Shown here: positions 18,810 through 26,334 of the stretch, piece by piece
Layout: each line of letters starts with the position of its first letter
Numbering within the stretch: position 1 is the stretch's first letter
DNA from: Porticoccaceae bacterium
GTDB taxonomy: Bacteria; Pseudomonadota; Gammaproteobacteria; Pseudomonadales; Porticoccaceae
Length of the DNA stretch: 43,128 nt
Reading direction: 5' to 3'
Assembly (NCBI GenBank): GCA_023228865.1
Contig: JALOAH010000035.1
Coordinates: 1-43,128, forward strand
Notes under the pieces: model-generated
What the model was told of the DNA's origin: nothing
Seen by the model: the letters and a program-made list of their open reading frames with translations, nothing else
The model's database searches: none
Made by a program: the position numbers and the translations under genes

Positions 18810-18936
18810 AAATTCTCCAGCCCCTGTAAACGGACATTATTTTCAGGTGGCAAGATTAACGCCTATTCAAAATACTCAAAAGGACTAAATAAAACTATAC
18901 ATAGCAATAAATGGAATAAGAAACCCGCTACTAACC

Positions 18937-19932
18937 TCAGGGCACAACCACGCCTGCGCCGGTAAAACGCCCGGCACGCAGATCATTCAATGCCTGATTT
19001 GCCTCCTCAAGGGGGTATAGGGTGACCGAGGTTTTTACCGGAATTTTCGCCGCCAGCGGCAGAAATTCCTCGCCGTCGCGCCGGGTCAGATTGGCCACAG
19101 AACAAAGCTGGCGCTCGCCCCAGAGAATGTCGTAGGGAAAAGACGGAATAGCCGACATATGAATTCCGGCACAAACCACAGTGCCGCCCTTGCGCACCGC
19201 CTTCAGCGCCTGGGGCACCAGTTCACCGGCGGGGGCAAAAATAATGGCGCCATCCAGCGGTACTGGCGGCGGCTGCGACGAATCCCCCGCCCAGACAGCC
19301 CCCAGCGACAAGGCAAAGTTCTGGGCTTCCGCATCCCCCTTGCGGGTAAAGGCATACACCTGCTGGCCAAAATGGCGCGCCAACTGAATGAGAATATGGG
19401 CGGCGGCGCCGAAACCGTACAACCCCAGGGTTCGCGACGACGCCACCAGCCGGTAAGCCCGGTAACCGATCAAGCCTGCGCACAACAGCGGCGCAGCCTG
19501 CTCATCGCCGTAGCCTGCAGGGATAGGAAAACAATAGGCCTCATTGGCGACCATGTACTCGGCAAAACCGCCATTGATCTGGTAGCCGGTATAAAGGGCA
19601 TGGTCGCAGAGATTTTCCCTGCCCTGGCTGCAAAACCAGCAGTGGCCGCAACTGCCCCCCAGCCAGGGCACCCCCAGACGCTGACCCATGGCAAAGGATG
19701 TCACGCCCTCCCCCAGCTTTTCCACCACTCCCACAACCTGGTGACCGGGAATAACCGGCAGCCTGGGCTCTTTGAGATCCCCGTCCACCACATGGAGATC
19801 GGTTCGGCAAATACCGCAGGCCTTGACCCGCAACAGAATCTGCCCGGCCTTGGCTTCAGGGATGGGAATATCACGCAGCACCAGGGGCGAACCCTGTTGC
19901 TCAAACAGCATAGCGCGCATCGGTATGACCAT
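18937..19932 (-). CDS. Zinc-dependent alcohol dehydrogenase-like oxidoreductase (MDR family)
   Basis: 331 residues. The catalytic-zinc region is GICRTDLH (C42) with PGHQ (H64), where most relatives have GHE. The structural-zinc lobe has four cysteines at 95, 98, 101 and 109 (GSCGHCWFC...C). The cofactor domain contains LGLYGFGAAAHILIQLA, a variant of the usual GxGxxG. The overall pattern matches the propanol-preferring/AdhA-like group that oxidises alcohols or reduces aldehydes with NAD(P)H. M5 (19920) is an alternative start. It is divergent from a ferredoxin gene, with 75 bp between them that must hold both promoters. Confidence 0.9.
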   Translation of the reverse strand: MVIPMRAMLFEQQGSPLVLRDIPIPEAKAGQILLRVKACGICRTDLHVVDGDLKEPRLPVIPGHQVVGVVEKLGEGVTSFAMGQRLGVPWLGGSCGHCWFCSQGRENLCDHALYTGYQINGGFAEYMVANEAYCFPIPAGYGDEQAAPLLCAGLIGYRAYRLVASSRTLGLYGFGAAAHILIQLARHFGQQVYAFTRKGDAEAQNFALSLGAVWAGDSSQPPPVPLDGAIIFAPAGELVPQALKAVRKGGTVVCAGIHMSAIPSFPYDILWGERQLCSVANLTRRDGEEFLPLAAKIPVKTSVTLYPLEEANQALNDLRAGRFTGAGVVVP

Positions 19933-20007
19933 TGTATTGCTGGCGATGTTTTTATTATGGAGGGAAAACCGTATATTGAAAGCCTGATCGACATCGAGCC
20001 TCAGTGA

Positions 20008-20304
20008 ATGAGCATTTATCGCGTCAATTTCTCAACGGCGGACAGCGACCACGAAGCGCAGACCAACGGCGAAACCCGTCTGCTTGAGGCACTGGCAAGC
20101 TCGGGACTACCCCTGCGCAAACCCTGCCGCAACGGCGTCTGCGGCCTCTGCCGCTGCAAACTGGTGACGGGGGAAATCACCTACCAATGGCGCCTTCCCC
20201 ACGGGCTTTGGCAGAAAGACATCGAACAGGGCTATATTTTGCCCTGCATTGCCTATGTGCTCAGTGACCTGACACTGGCCGCGATTTCTTTGGAGCAGGG
20301 GTAA
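20008..20304 (+). CDS. [2Fe-2S] plant-type ferredoxin
   Basis: 98 residues with the complete cluster motif: C40, C45, C48 (CRNGVCGLC) and C80 (ILPCIAY). An extra C50 follows the motif. A soluble electron carrier; the partner enzyme cannot be named. It is a single gene, divergent from the zinc alcohol dehydrogenase and followed by the accessory island. The 142 bp after the stop carry no gene I can support. Confidence 0.93.
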   Translation: MSIYRVNFSTADSDHEAQTNGETRLLEALASSGLPLRKPCRNGVCGLCRCKLVTGEITYQWRLPHGLWQKDIEQGYILPCIAYVLSDLTLAAISLEQG

Positions 20305-20446
20305 AATGAAGGGTGCAGAGGCAAAGACGTCTTGTAAAAGCCGTTTAAGACATGCATCTTTCAGCGTAGCCTGTTGATTAATCATCGAAGGCACGGTGAC
20401 AGAGCAAAACGATTAGCATCCAATGCCTCAGCGATCAGGAAAATAT

Positions 20447-20740
20447 TCAGTCGAAGTAATTTTCAACATCCATGGCTCGGTGGGGAATCCCAATGATATC
20501 AATCTCCTTTTCCCGAACCAGGTAGAAAATCAGGTGCTGACCTTGCGGAAAGCAATAGTAACCATCGGCAATATCAGTGCGGAGTTTACCCACCGCCGGC
20601 TGTTGGCACAGCCAGGCACACCGATTATGGATTTCTGTTATATAGACGTCAGCTTGCTCCACTCCCCACAGGCCGCGAGTGTAGAGCCACATGTTCCGCA
20701 GATCCCCTTTGGCTCTGAGGGTGAGATTAAACCGACTCAC
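20447..20740 (-). CDS. parE: RelE/ParE-superfamily toxin (ParE-like)
   Basis: 97 residues of the ParE type: AKGDLRNMWLYTRGLWGVEQA, then GKLRTDI-ADGYYCFPQGQHLIFYL, and a C-terminal IDIIGIPHRAMDV-ENYF. ParE toxins poison DNA gyrase, while RelE relatives cleave mRNA; the helix pattern and the adjacent ParD favour ParE. The start overlaps the end of the antitoxin gene by 4 bases, the normal antitoxin-first order. This is the last gene of the island. Confidence 0.92.
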   Translation of the reverse strand: MSRFNLTLRAKGDLRNMWLYTRGLWGVEQADVYITEIHNRCAWLCQQPAVGKLRTDIADGYYCFPQGQHLIFYLVREKEIDIIGIPHRAMDVENYFD

Positions 20741-20982
20741 GAATTTGACTTGAATTCATCAAGCATCTCGTCGAGGGACTGATCGACAAATTGACCAGCG
20801 CGAGCTTGCCTGGCTCCTTCTGCCAAATGCCCCCTAAGAACTTCGAGCTTTGCTTTTCGATCTTCCAGGGTACGAAGGGCAGCCCGCACCACCTCACTGG
20901 CGCTACCGTACCGGCCACTGGCAACTTCTGCCTTGATGAACGATTCCCAATGCTCCCCTAGACTCAAGCTTGTTGTAGCCAT
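20737..20982 (-). CDS. parD: ParD-type ribbon-helix-helix antitoxin
   Basis: 81 residues. The N-terminal RHH DNA-binding domain reads TTSLSLGEHWESFIKAEVAS-GRYGSASEVVRAALRTLEDR, followed by a flexible tail (FVDQSLDEMLDEF) that typically wraps the toxin. It should neutralise the downstream toxin and repress its own promoter, expected just upstream (20983-21035). No candidate operator is obvious to me. Confidence 0.93.
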   Translation of the reverse strand: MATTSLSLGEHWESFIKAEVASGRYGSASEVVRAALRTLEDRKAKLEVLRGHLAEGARQARAGQFVDQSLDEMLDEFKSNS

Positions 20983-21047
20983 AGCGATACCAACTATTCA
21001 TTTTTGCGAAATATGAATATAGCCACTCTGCCACCAGCAGGCAAGTG

Positions 21048-21133
21048 CCATACGAAGTATTCCTACCGCTTGAGCTATTCTCCCACAAGCAATTCAAAGT
21101 GCTGCCATAAGAGCCCGCCGGAAGGTTTGAATT
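21048..21133 (-). pseudogene. Remnant of a second Mrr-type restriction nuclease gene
   Basis: Read on the minus strand, this stretch matches part of the intact Mrr-type gene (about codons 103-130) almost base for base. GLLWQHFELLVGE, then a stop, LKR and another stop here correspond to GLSWQQFELLVGE-YFKRQGF there. At DNA level both share TTTGAATTG and GTGGGAGAATA. Two in-frame TAG codons and the short length show it is dead. It begins exactly at the 3' end of the GIY-YIG gene, which suggests a duplicated nuclease unit that was then largely deleted. Confidence 0.72.
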
Positions 21134-21972
21134 TAATTACTGTTCAAACCGAGCGCCCTACTGCCCAGGCGCACTTTCCAACGATTTTCTCGCTCGATCA
21201 ACTGATCCGCTGTAAATGTTGCAGGGGCAATCTCTAAAATTGAATATTCAAAATAGCTCCAGTCCAGCGATTTCAGTAGCTTATTACCGCCATGGCCTGT
21301 GTGGGCATATCCTTTCCACCGTCCCCAGATACCATCCTTGCCATAGGCACACCCAACATATAGCTGCCCGGATAGAGAATCCCTAATTAGATACACCCCG
21401 TTGACCGAAGAAAGTGCCCTGATCCAAGTGTAATTGGCATCGGTGTCTTTTCTCAGTCTGGACAAGTCATCCCAGGTCAACTGGACTTCATCGTAGGATG
21501 TGAATCCCTCTATAGATTCCCTGGGATTGATGGCCACAACGGGCTTATCCTTCTGCTGAACCCAGCTGACAGTTGACTTACCCCAGTCAATTATAAGTCT
21601 CTCAGATAGATCGGCCATCACCTGTGAGTATTTCAAATCATAGCGAACTGATCTTTCAAACCACCTCTCAGGCAAACTATATTTCTTAAGCAACCTCAGA
21701 TGGTTTGTCGTCAAATCTTTGTTGAGCGTACAACCCTTAATTTCCCAGATACCAAGGAATATTGCAGTTGTGCCTCGTGAAGGCCCAAACACCGCCAGAT
21801 ATTGGTCACTTTTATACTTGTTTTCTCCTTGCCAAGCAGTGTACTCAGTGAAGTAATCTACCGACTCGCGAAACGCTGACAGGACTGGCAATTCCCTATT
21901 CGAATGACGGACTAGCCGAACCACATTAGGATTCAGCCTATAGATTTCAAATAGGCTGTACAAAGTCAACAT
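21133..21972 (-). CDS. GIY-YIG nuclease-domain protein with unassigned N-terminal domain
   Basis: 279 residues. The C-terminal ~90 residues form a GIY-YIG nuclease domain: GVYLI (Y194), LYVG (Y205), the catalytic-type Arg R218 in IWGRWKGY, and a metal-binding Glu (E260 or E262) in LIERENRWK. The first ~185 residues (VFGPSRGTTAIFLGIWEIKG, IIDWGKSTVSWVQ) match no domain I can name. The gene starts 30 bp after the Mrr-type nuclease gene on the same strand, so co-expression is likely. A defence role is inferred from context only; such domains also occur in repair and mobile-element enzymes. Confidence 0.8.
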   Translation of the reverse strand: MLTLYSLFEIYRLNPNVVRLVRHSNRELPVLSAFRESVDYFTEYTAWQGENKYKSDQYLAVFGPSRGTTAIFLGIWEIKGCTLNKDLTTNHLRLLKKYSLPERWFERSVRYDLKYSQVMADLSERLIIDWGKSTVSWVQQKDKPVVAINPRESIEGFTSYDEVQLTWDDLSRLRKDTDANYTWIRALSSVNGVYLIRDSLSGQLYVGCAYGKDGIWGRWKGYAHTGHGGNKLLKSLDWSYFEYSILEIAPATFTADQLIERENRWKVRLGSRALGLNSN

Positions 21973-22002
21973 TCCGATCTCCCCATCTACAAACTCTTTA
22001 CG

Positions 22003-22836
22003 CTAAAAAGCTTGAGCCCCCCTGCATCTCGGATAAGCCGAACAGCCCCAAAATACATTCCCGGTATTGGCTCCTGTTCTCGCCGTGCGCTTTACCATTT
22101 CAGAGCCACAAACCGGACAACTCGGTGTCCTGATCTCAACAATATCAGGCACCTGATTTGAATCTACTTCAGCGACATAGTCTCCAATTTTGGACAGAAG
22201 CATTGCACCATCGATAAGCTTGATATTGGTGCCATTGGCAAAATCTTTGGCGGGCTTAGTAAAGCCACCTGAAGTCACAACAAATCCACCTGCGGCTCCT
22301 TGAACAGAAATCGCCCCCAGCAATTCCCTGACTACAGGAAGGCCAACCTGAACTGCTCGCCACTGCTTGCACTGAACCAAATACTTTTCTTTATCCTTGT
22401 AAACCGTCACATCCACACCGCCATCCGGACCAGCCTGGGCATCTTGTTTTACTGAGAATCCCTGCCGCTTAAAGTATTCTCCCACCAACAATTCAAATTG
22501 TTGCCAGGACAATCCTCGAAGGGTTTGGATATTTGTATTTCCCTGGACTTTGCCATAGAGCCGTTTTCTTTTTGCGCTGGCGATGGCTGACAGCGCTGAA
22601 CCCGCGAGAAAGACAACCGGCAGAATATATTTGAGTATGCTAGCGAAGGTGCTCCCAATAATACCGAGAATAAAATCTGGCTCGATAACCTGTTTTCCGG
22701 CAGGCGACACCGTTTTTTGCCCTGAGAAATAGTCGAGAAAGAAATAAGAAAAAACCGCCAGCACCACCCCAACCCACCAAGGCAGTTTGGAGCTAGTGTT
22801 CAGCAGTTCTTTAACTATAGAGGTACGCCGCGCCAT
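22003..22836 (-). CDS. Membrane-anchored Mrr-type restriction endonuclease with topoisomerase-like zinc finger
   Basis: 277 residues. Two membrane helices at about 19-36 and 55-82 (WWVGVVLAVFSYFFLDYF; ILKYILPVVFLAGSALSAI) are followed by a Mrr_cat PD-(D/E)xK domain at about 105-215 with D142 in GPDGGVDV and Q155/K157 in YLVQCKQWR. The C-terminal zinc ribbon has C240, C243, C265 and C271 (CPVCGSE...WGCSAYPRC), as in topoisomerase I zinc fingers. The nuclease should face the cytoplasm at the inner membrane. Related Mrr proteins cut methylated DNA, but the target here is unknown. It is the first gene of the island and of the pair with the GIY-YIG gene. Confidence 0.88.
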   Translation of the reverse strand: MARRTSIVKELLNTSSKLPWWVGVVLAVFSYFFLDYFSGQKTVSPAGKQVIEPDFILGIIGSTFASILKYILPVVFLAGSALSAIASAKRKRLYGKVQGNTNIQTLRGLSWQQFELLVGEYFKRQGFSVKQDAQAGPDGGVDVTVYKDKEKYLVQCKQWRAVQVGLPVVRELLGAISVQGAAGGFVVTSGGFTKPAKDFANGTNIKLIDGAMLLSKIGDYVAEVDSNQVPDIVEIRTPSCPVCGSEMVKRTARTGANTGNVFWGCSAYPRCRGAQAF

Positions 22837-22884
22837 CCTTGGTTACTCCGGTCAAATCGCCTTTATGTCTGAGGAAAATACGTT

Positions 22885-23004
22885 ATGAAGTTTTTCAATC
22901 CGTTTGATCATCCATTCATGCTGGGAACGCCATCCGTTTTCTTCTGGCTCCCACACATGCGCATGGGAACCAGGCAAGCTGTACTGCTGCAATCAGCAGT
23001 TTAA
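22885..23004 (+). CDS. Candidate small protein (39 aa), unknown
   Basis: An ATG 10 bases after GAGG (GAGGAAAATACGTT) opens a 39-codon frame beginning MKFFNPFDHPFMLG and holding SVFFWLP. Its stop overlaps the 3' end of trpA by a few bases on the other strand. The good ribosome site and aromatic-rich, non-random composition speak for it; the small size and lack of a recognised family speak against. It occupies most of the 164 bp gap between the Mrr-type gene and trpA. Confidence 0.3.
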   Translation: MKFFNPFDHPFMLGTPSVFFWLPHMRMGTRQAVLLQSAV

Positions 23005-23783
23005 ATGCCAAGCCCTTTAAAGAAGTCCCTCAAGCCATTTTCCTGCCCCTCTTCCCAGGCTTTGAGGGCGGCGGTGCCAATAATGGCCATATCCGCCCTG
23101 CCCCGCAGGAAATCGATATCGGCTTTGCCACTGACGCCAAAGCCGACGCCAATGGGCAGGTCGGTGTACTGGCGGCAGCGGCGGAGAAACGCATTGAGGT
23201 CATCGTTCATATCGGTTTTGGAGCCAGTTACGCCCTTGCGCGCCACGGCATAGACCATGCCGCGGGCTGCTTCACCCAGGCGTTTGAGGCGTTTGTCGGT
23301 GCTGGTGGGGGTCATCAGCACGACGGGGGAGAGATCGGCGGCATCGGACAGGGCATACAAATCCGCGGCCTCTTCCACGGGCAGGTCGGGCAAAATATAG
23401 CCGCAGCCACCGGCCGCTTTGAGTTTGCCGAGAAATTTCTCGGCACCCATTTTGTAGGCGGTGTTGTAGTAACCCATCATCAGAATTTTAAAGGGGAAGT
23501 GCTTGCTGGCTTTGTCCATAAAGGCAAAACAGTCCGCAGGGGTGACACCGGCCTTGAGCGCCAGCTCGTTGGCGCGCACAAACAGCGGGCCGTCGGCGCT
23601 GGGTTCAGAAAACGGAAATTGCAGCTCGACCACATCGACGTCGAACTCCGCCATGATTTCTAGTTCTCTCCAGTTGTCTTCAAAGGAGGGATAACCGCAA
23701 ACCACATGGGTCATCACCAGTAATTCCTTGTTTTCCTTGCGTTGGCGCAAGTAGATTTCCAGGGCTTTGGCTGTTGCGTTCAT
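23001..23783 (-). CDS. trpA: Tryptophan synthase alpha subunit TrpA
   Basis: 260 residues from ATG 23783, 4 bp after the trpB stop. A longer reading up to 23858 would overlap trpB by 71 bp and is less likely. TIM-barrel with catalytic E53 (VVELQFPFSEP) and D64 (SADGP), and the phosphate-binding GVGFGVS. It releases indole from indole-3-glycerol phosphate and channels it to TrpB. The usual LGIPFSDPLADGP block reads LQFPFSEPSADGP, so it is a divergent branch of the family. No trpF is nearby. Confidence 0.95.
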   Translation of the reverse strand: MNATAKALEIYLRQRKENKELLVMTHVVCGYPSFEDNWRELEIMAEFDVDVVELQFPFSEPSADGPLFVRANELALKAGVTPADCFAFMDKASKHFPFKILMMGYYNTAYKMGAEKFLGKLKAAGGCGYILPDLPVEEAADLYALSDAADLSPVVLMTPTSTDKRLKRLGEAARGMVYAVARKGVTGSKTDMNDDLNAFLRRCRQYTDLPIGVGFGVSGKADIDFLRGRADMAIIGTAALKAWEEGQENGLRDFFKGLGI

Positions 23784-23787
23784 TTGA

Positions 23788-25038
23788 CTATGCCCCATAT
23801 TCCACAGCCTTGCTGCGAATAAAATCTTTCCATTTTTGGTCGTCGAGGGCATCGGCAATGGTGAAAATATCCTTGTCGCCGCGACCGGACTGGTTGATCA
23901 GAATAATCTCGTCCTTGGCCATTTTCGGCGCTTCTTCAACGGCCATGGCAAAGGCGTGGGTGCTCTCCAGCGCCGGAATCAGCCCTTCGGTGCGCATCAC
24001 CAGTTTGAGGGTTTCCCGCACCTGATCGTCGGTGGCGGCAGTAAAGCGCACCTGATCCTGCTCCCACAGATGCACCAGGATTGGGTTGACGCCAATGTAG
24101 TCGAGACCCGCAGCAATGGAGTGAGTCTCAAGCATATTGCCGTTGTCGTCCTGAAGAAAATAGGTTTTAAAGCCCTGGGCAACACCCACGGAAGCGTCCT
24201 TGTAGGCGAGGCGCGCAGCGTGCATACCGGAACCGGGGCCGTAGCCGCCCGCTTCACAGGCTACCAGTTCCACCCGTTTGTCATCGAGAAAGCCCTGAAA
24301 GATGCCGATGGCGTTGGAACCGCCACCGACGCAGGCATAAACGCGATCGGGTTGACGACCGGCAATTTTTACGATCTGCTCTTTCGCTTCCATGCCGATA
24401 ATGGACTGAAAGTAACTAACCATTTCCGGAAACGGGTGGGGGCCGCAGGCGGTGCCCAGCACATAGTGGGTGTCCTGCATATTGGTAACCCAGTCCCGCA
24501 GCGCCTCATTGATGGCGTCCTTGAGAGTTTTCTGGCCGTCTTCAACCGCTACGACGTTGGCGCCCATGCGCTCCATCCAGAACACATTGGGCCGCTGGCG
24601 CGCCACGTCCACCGCGCCCATGTAAATGGTGCAGTCAAAGCCAAAGCGCGCCGCCATGGTAGCGGTGGCGTAGCCGTGCTGACCGGCGCCGGTTTCAGCG
24701 ATAACCCGGGTTTTGCCCAGGCGTTTGCACAGCAAGCCCTGGCCGAGCACGTTGTTGATTTTGTGGGAGCCGGTGTGATTGAGGTCTTCCCGTTTGACAT
24801 AAATCTGGGCGCCGCCCAGCTGCTGCGACAGGTTCTTCAGATAGGTCACCGGGGTCGGCCTGCCGGAATAGGACTGCATCAGCGCCACATATTCCTGCCA
24901 AAAGCTGGGGTCGCGCTTGCATTCAGCAAAACAGGCCTGCAACTCTTCAATGGTTGCAGAGAGAATTTCCGGCAAAAATGTGCCGCCATACTGGCCGTAG
25001 TAACCTTCGCGGCCTTCGGCAAAATCAAATACAGACAT
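23788..25038 (-). CDS. trpB: Tryptophan synthase beta subunit TrpB
   Basis: 416 residues, PLP-dependent. It has NHTGSHKINN with the PLP lysine K93, catalytic E115 in RVIAETGAGQHG, CVGGGSNAIG for phosphate binding, and ALESTHAFA near the end. It joins indole and serine to make tryptophan. Length is that of TrpB1; some blocks differ from the commonest form (EAGGYGPGSGMHAARL in place of the usual GKHAA region). It heads trpBA and is preceded by 74 bp before the host-attachment gene's 3' end. No TrpR-type operator or leader peptide is visible. Confidence 0.97.
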   Translation of the reverse strand: MSVFDFAEGREGYYGQYGGTFLPEILSATIEELQACFAECKRDPSFWQEYVALMQSYSGRPTPVTYLKNLSQQLGGAQIYVKREDLNHTGSHKINNVLGQGLLCKRLGKTRVIAETGAGQHGYATATMAARFGFDCTIYMGAVDVARQRPNVFWMERMGANVVAVEDGQKTLKDAINEALRDWVTNMQDTHYVLGTACGPHPFPEMVSYFQSIIGMEAKEQIVKIAGRQPDRVYACVGGGSNAIGIFQGFLDDKRVELVACEAGGYGPGSGMHAARLAYKDASVGVAQGFKTYFLQDDNGNMLETHSIAAGLDYIGVNPILVHLWEQDQVRFTAATDDQVRETLKLVMRTEGLIPALESTHAFAMAVEEAPKMAKDEIILINQSGRGDKDIFTIADALDDQKWKDFIRSKAVEYGA

Positions 25039-25112
25039 AGGAATCAGTTCGAACTCAGGAAGGCGACTATCTTAGAGCTGCAAGCTGGATGCTGCAAGCC
25101 GCCACGCCGTCT

Positions 25113-25565
25113 CTATGCCATATTGGAAAAAAATGTTTTCGGCAGCACTCGGCGCAAATCCTCCAGAGGTTGTTTGACGATGTTTTTGTCGACCTCATGG
25201 ACAACTAATTTGTGCACCTGGGGGTTCATGCCAGCGCGCAGCTGGCCGAGAAAGTCCGGCGCCGCCACCAATACCAGTTTTTCGTAGCTTCCCTGGCGGC
25301 GCCCCTGATCGAGAATGCTATTGATTTCCCGAGCAAAATTGACCGTTTCCTGTTCCTTGATGCCGGTGTGGGGCTCAAAATGGTGGCGACTGCCAGAACC
25401 AGAGGAGCGGTTGCTGCCCGAAACATCTGCAGTTAAATCCCTCTCCGCCATGGCTGACTGGCCATGAATCAGGTCGCGGGTTTCCGTTATTGTTTCCAGA
25501 GTAAGGCCGGCTTCATAGATTTTTGCTCTACTGCTATCGGCGACCAATATCCAGAGACTTTTCAT
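25113..25565 (-). CDS. Host-attachment family protein
   Basis: 150 residues from ATG 25565, chosen because of a strong ribosome site just upstream; an upstream in-frame start at 25604 has none. The N-terminus MKSLWILVADSSRAKIYE and the later segment LVLVAAPDFLGQLR-AGMNPQV match the family annotated as required for attachment to host cells (first described in Agrobacterium) and related to archaeal eRF1-like folds. A Ser/Gly-rich stretch (SGSNRSSGSGSRHHFEPHTG) lies in the middle. The real biochemical role is not established. It is a single gene between msrB and trpB. Confidence 0.82.
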   Translation of the reverse strand: MKSLWILVADSSRAKIYEAGLTLETITETRDLIHGQSAMAERDLTADVSGSNRSSGSGSRHHFEPHTGIKEQETVNFAREINSILDQGRRQGSYEKLVLVAAPDFLGQLRAGMNPQVHKLVVHEVDKNIVKQPLEDLRRVLPKTFFSNMA

Positions 25566-25570
25566 AAACT

Positions 25571-25579
25571 TCCTCCTTT
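25571..25579 (-). promoter_or_regulatory. Strong ribosome-binding site deciding the start of the host-attachment gene
   Basis: Minus strand AAAGGAGGA, 5 bases before the ATG at 25565. A near-perfect anti-16S match, which argues against the longer start 39 bases upstream. Confidence 0.85.
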
Positions 25580-25765
25580 TCACTATGGGACTGTGGATAA
25601 ACACTGAAGAACTTATATTTGCGACTCTTTATTAACCCTAGCACATAAATAAAAAGTCACCCTCCCCCATTTCCGCGTTAACTGACGCGGATCAAATTAC
25701 GCCCTTAATGGCTTAGGGGCTGATCTTTCAGGCTGTGACACAGAGACGTTCCTTTGGCCTCATAA

Positions 25766-26305
25766 CTACTCCGTCGCAGGCACAAAGTCCAGCGCCAGGG
25801 AGTTAATACAGTAACGCAAGCCCGTGGGCTTGGGGCCATCATCAAAAACATGGCCAAGGTGCTCGCCGCATTTGGACACCACTTCTATGCGTTTCATACC
25901 CCATGACCAGTCGTCCCTGAGAATGACATTGTTGTGATCAAAGACGTTCCAAAAACTTGGCCAGCCAGTGCCCGACTCATACTTGTGGCGGGAGTGAAAA
26001 ACCGGCAAACGACAACCCGCGGTGACGTAGACGCCCTCTTCCTTGTTATTGAGAAGCTGGCCGGTAAAGGGTTTTTCCGTGCCCTCCTCCCAGAGAATAT
26101 GGTACTGCTCGGGGGTGAGAAGCTGCCGCCAAATGGGCTTGGGAATGGTGTCAAGAGCCTCGCCACGGGCGATCATGTCGCGGGCTTCAGCCGCAGAAAT
26201 CTGGCTGTTTTTATGGTCGTCCTGGTCGCTGGCAACGCCACAAGAGAGCAGTAATGCCGTTATAAAGGTAAAACTCAGGGTCGAAAAAAATCGTTTTGCG
26301 CCCAT
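25766..26305 (-). CDS. msrB: Peptide-methionine (R)-S-oxide reductase MsrB, predicted lipoprotein
   Basis: 179 residues. The N-terminus has a signal helix ending in lipobox LLSC (C22), so the enzyme is probably membrane-tethered in the periplasm. The MsrB core follows: GTGWPSFW, HLGHVFDDGP, and catalytic C166 in LRYCINSLAL. It reduces methionine-R-sulfoxide in damaged proteins. The structural zinc site is incomplete: the two CxxC pairs are reduced to C98 (YVTAGC) and C146 (VVSKC). Those single cysteines may act as resolving residues instead. It lies downstream of the nitrilase gene, 29 bp apart, possibly in the same transcript. Confidence 0.93.
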   Translation of the reverse strand: MGAKRFFSTLSFTFITALLLSCGVASDQDDHKNSQISAAEARDMIARGEALDTIPKPIWRQLLTPEQYHILWEEGTEKPFTGQLLNNKEEGVYVTAGCRLPVFHSRHKYESGTGWPSFWNVFDHNNVILRDDWSWGMKRIEVVSKCGEHLGHVFDDGPKPTGLRYCINSLALDFVPATE

Positions 26306-26334
26306 AACTGGGGCTCCAGTAAAGAGATGCCAGG

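Noticed and set aside
23784..23858. Longer start for trpA
   Set aside because: Would overlap trpB by 71 bp; ATG 23783 lies right after the trpB stop and matches the family N-terminus.
23836..25287. A 483-codon open frame opposite trpB
   Set aside because: Shadow of TrpB and the host-attachment gene; composition of an antisense frame.
25673..25690. CCGCGT-TAACTG-ACGCGG hairpin as a terminator after msrB
   Set aside because: No T-run follows on either strand; kept only as a possible structured site.
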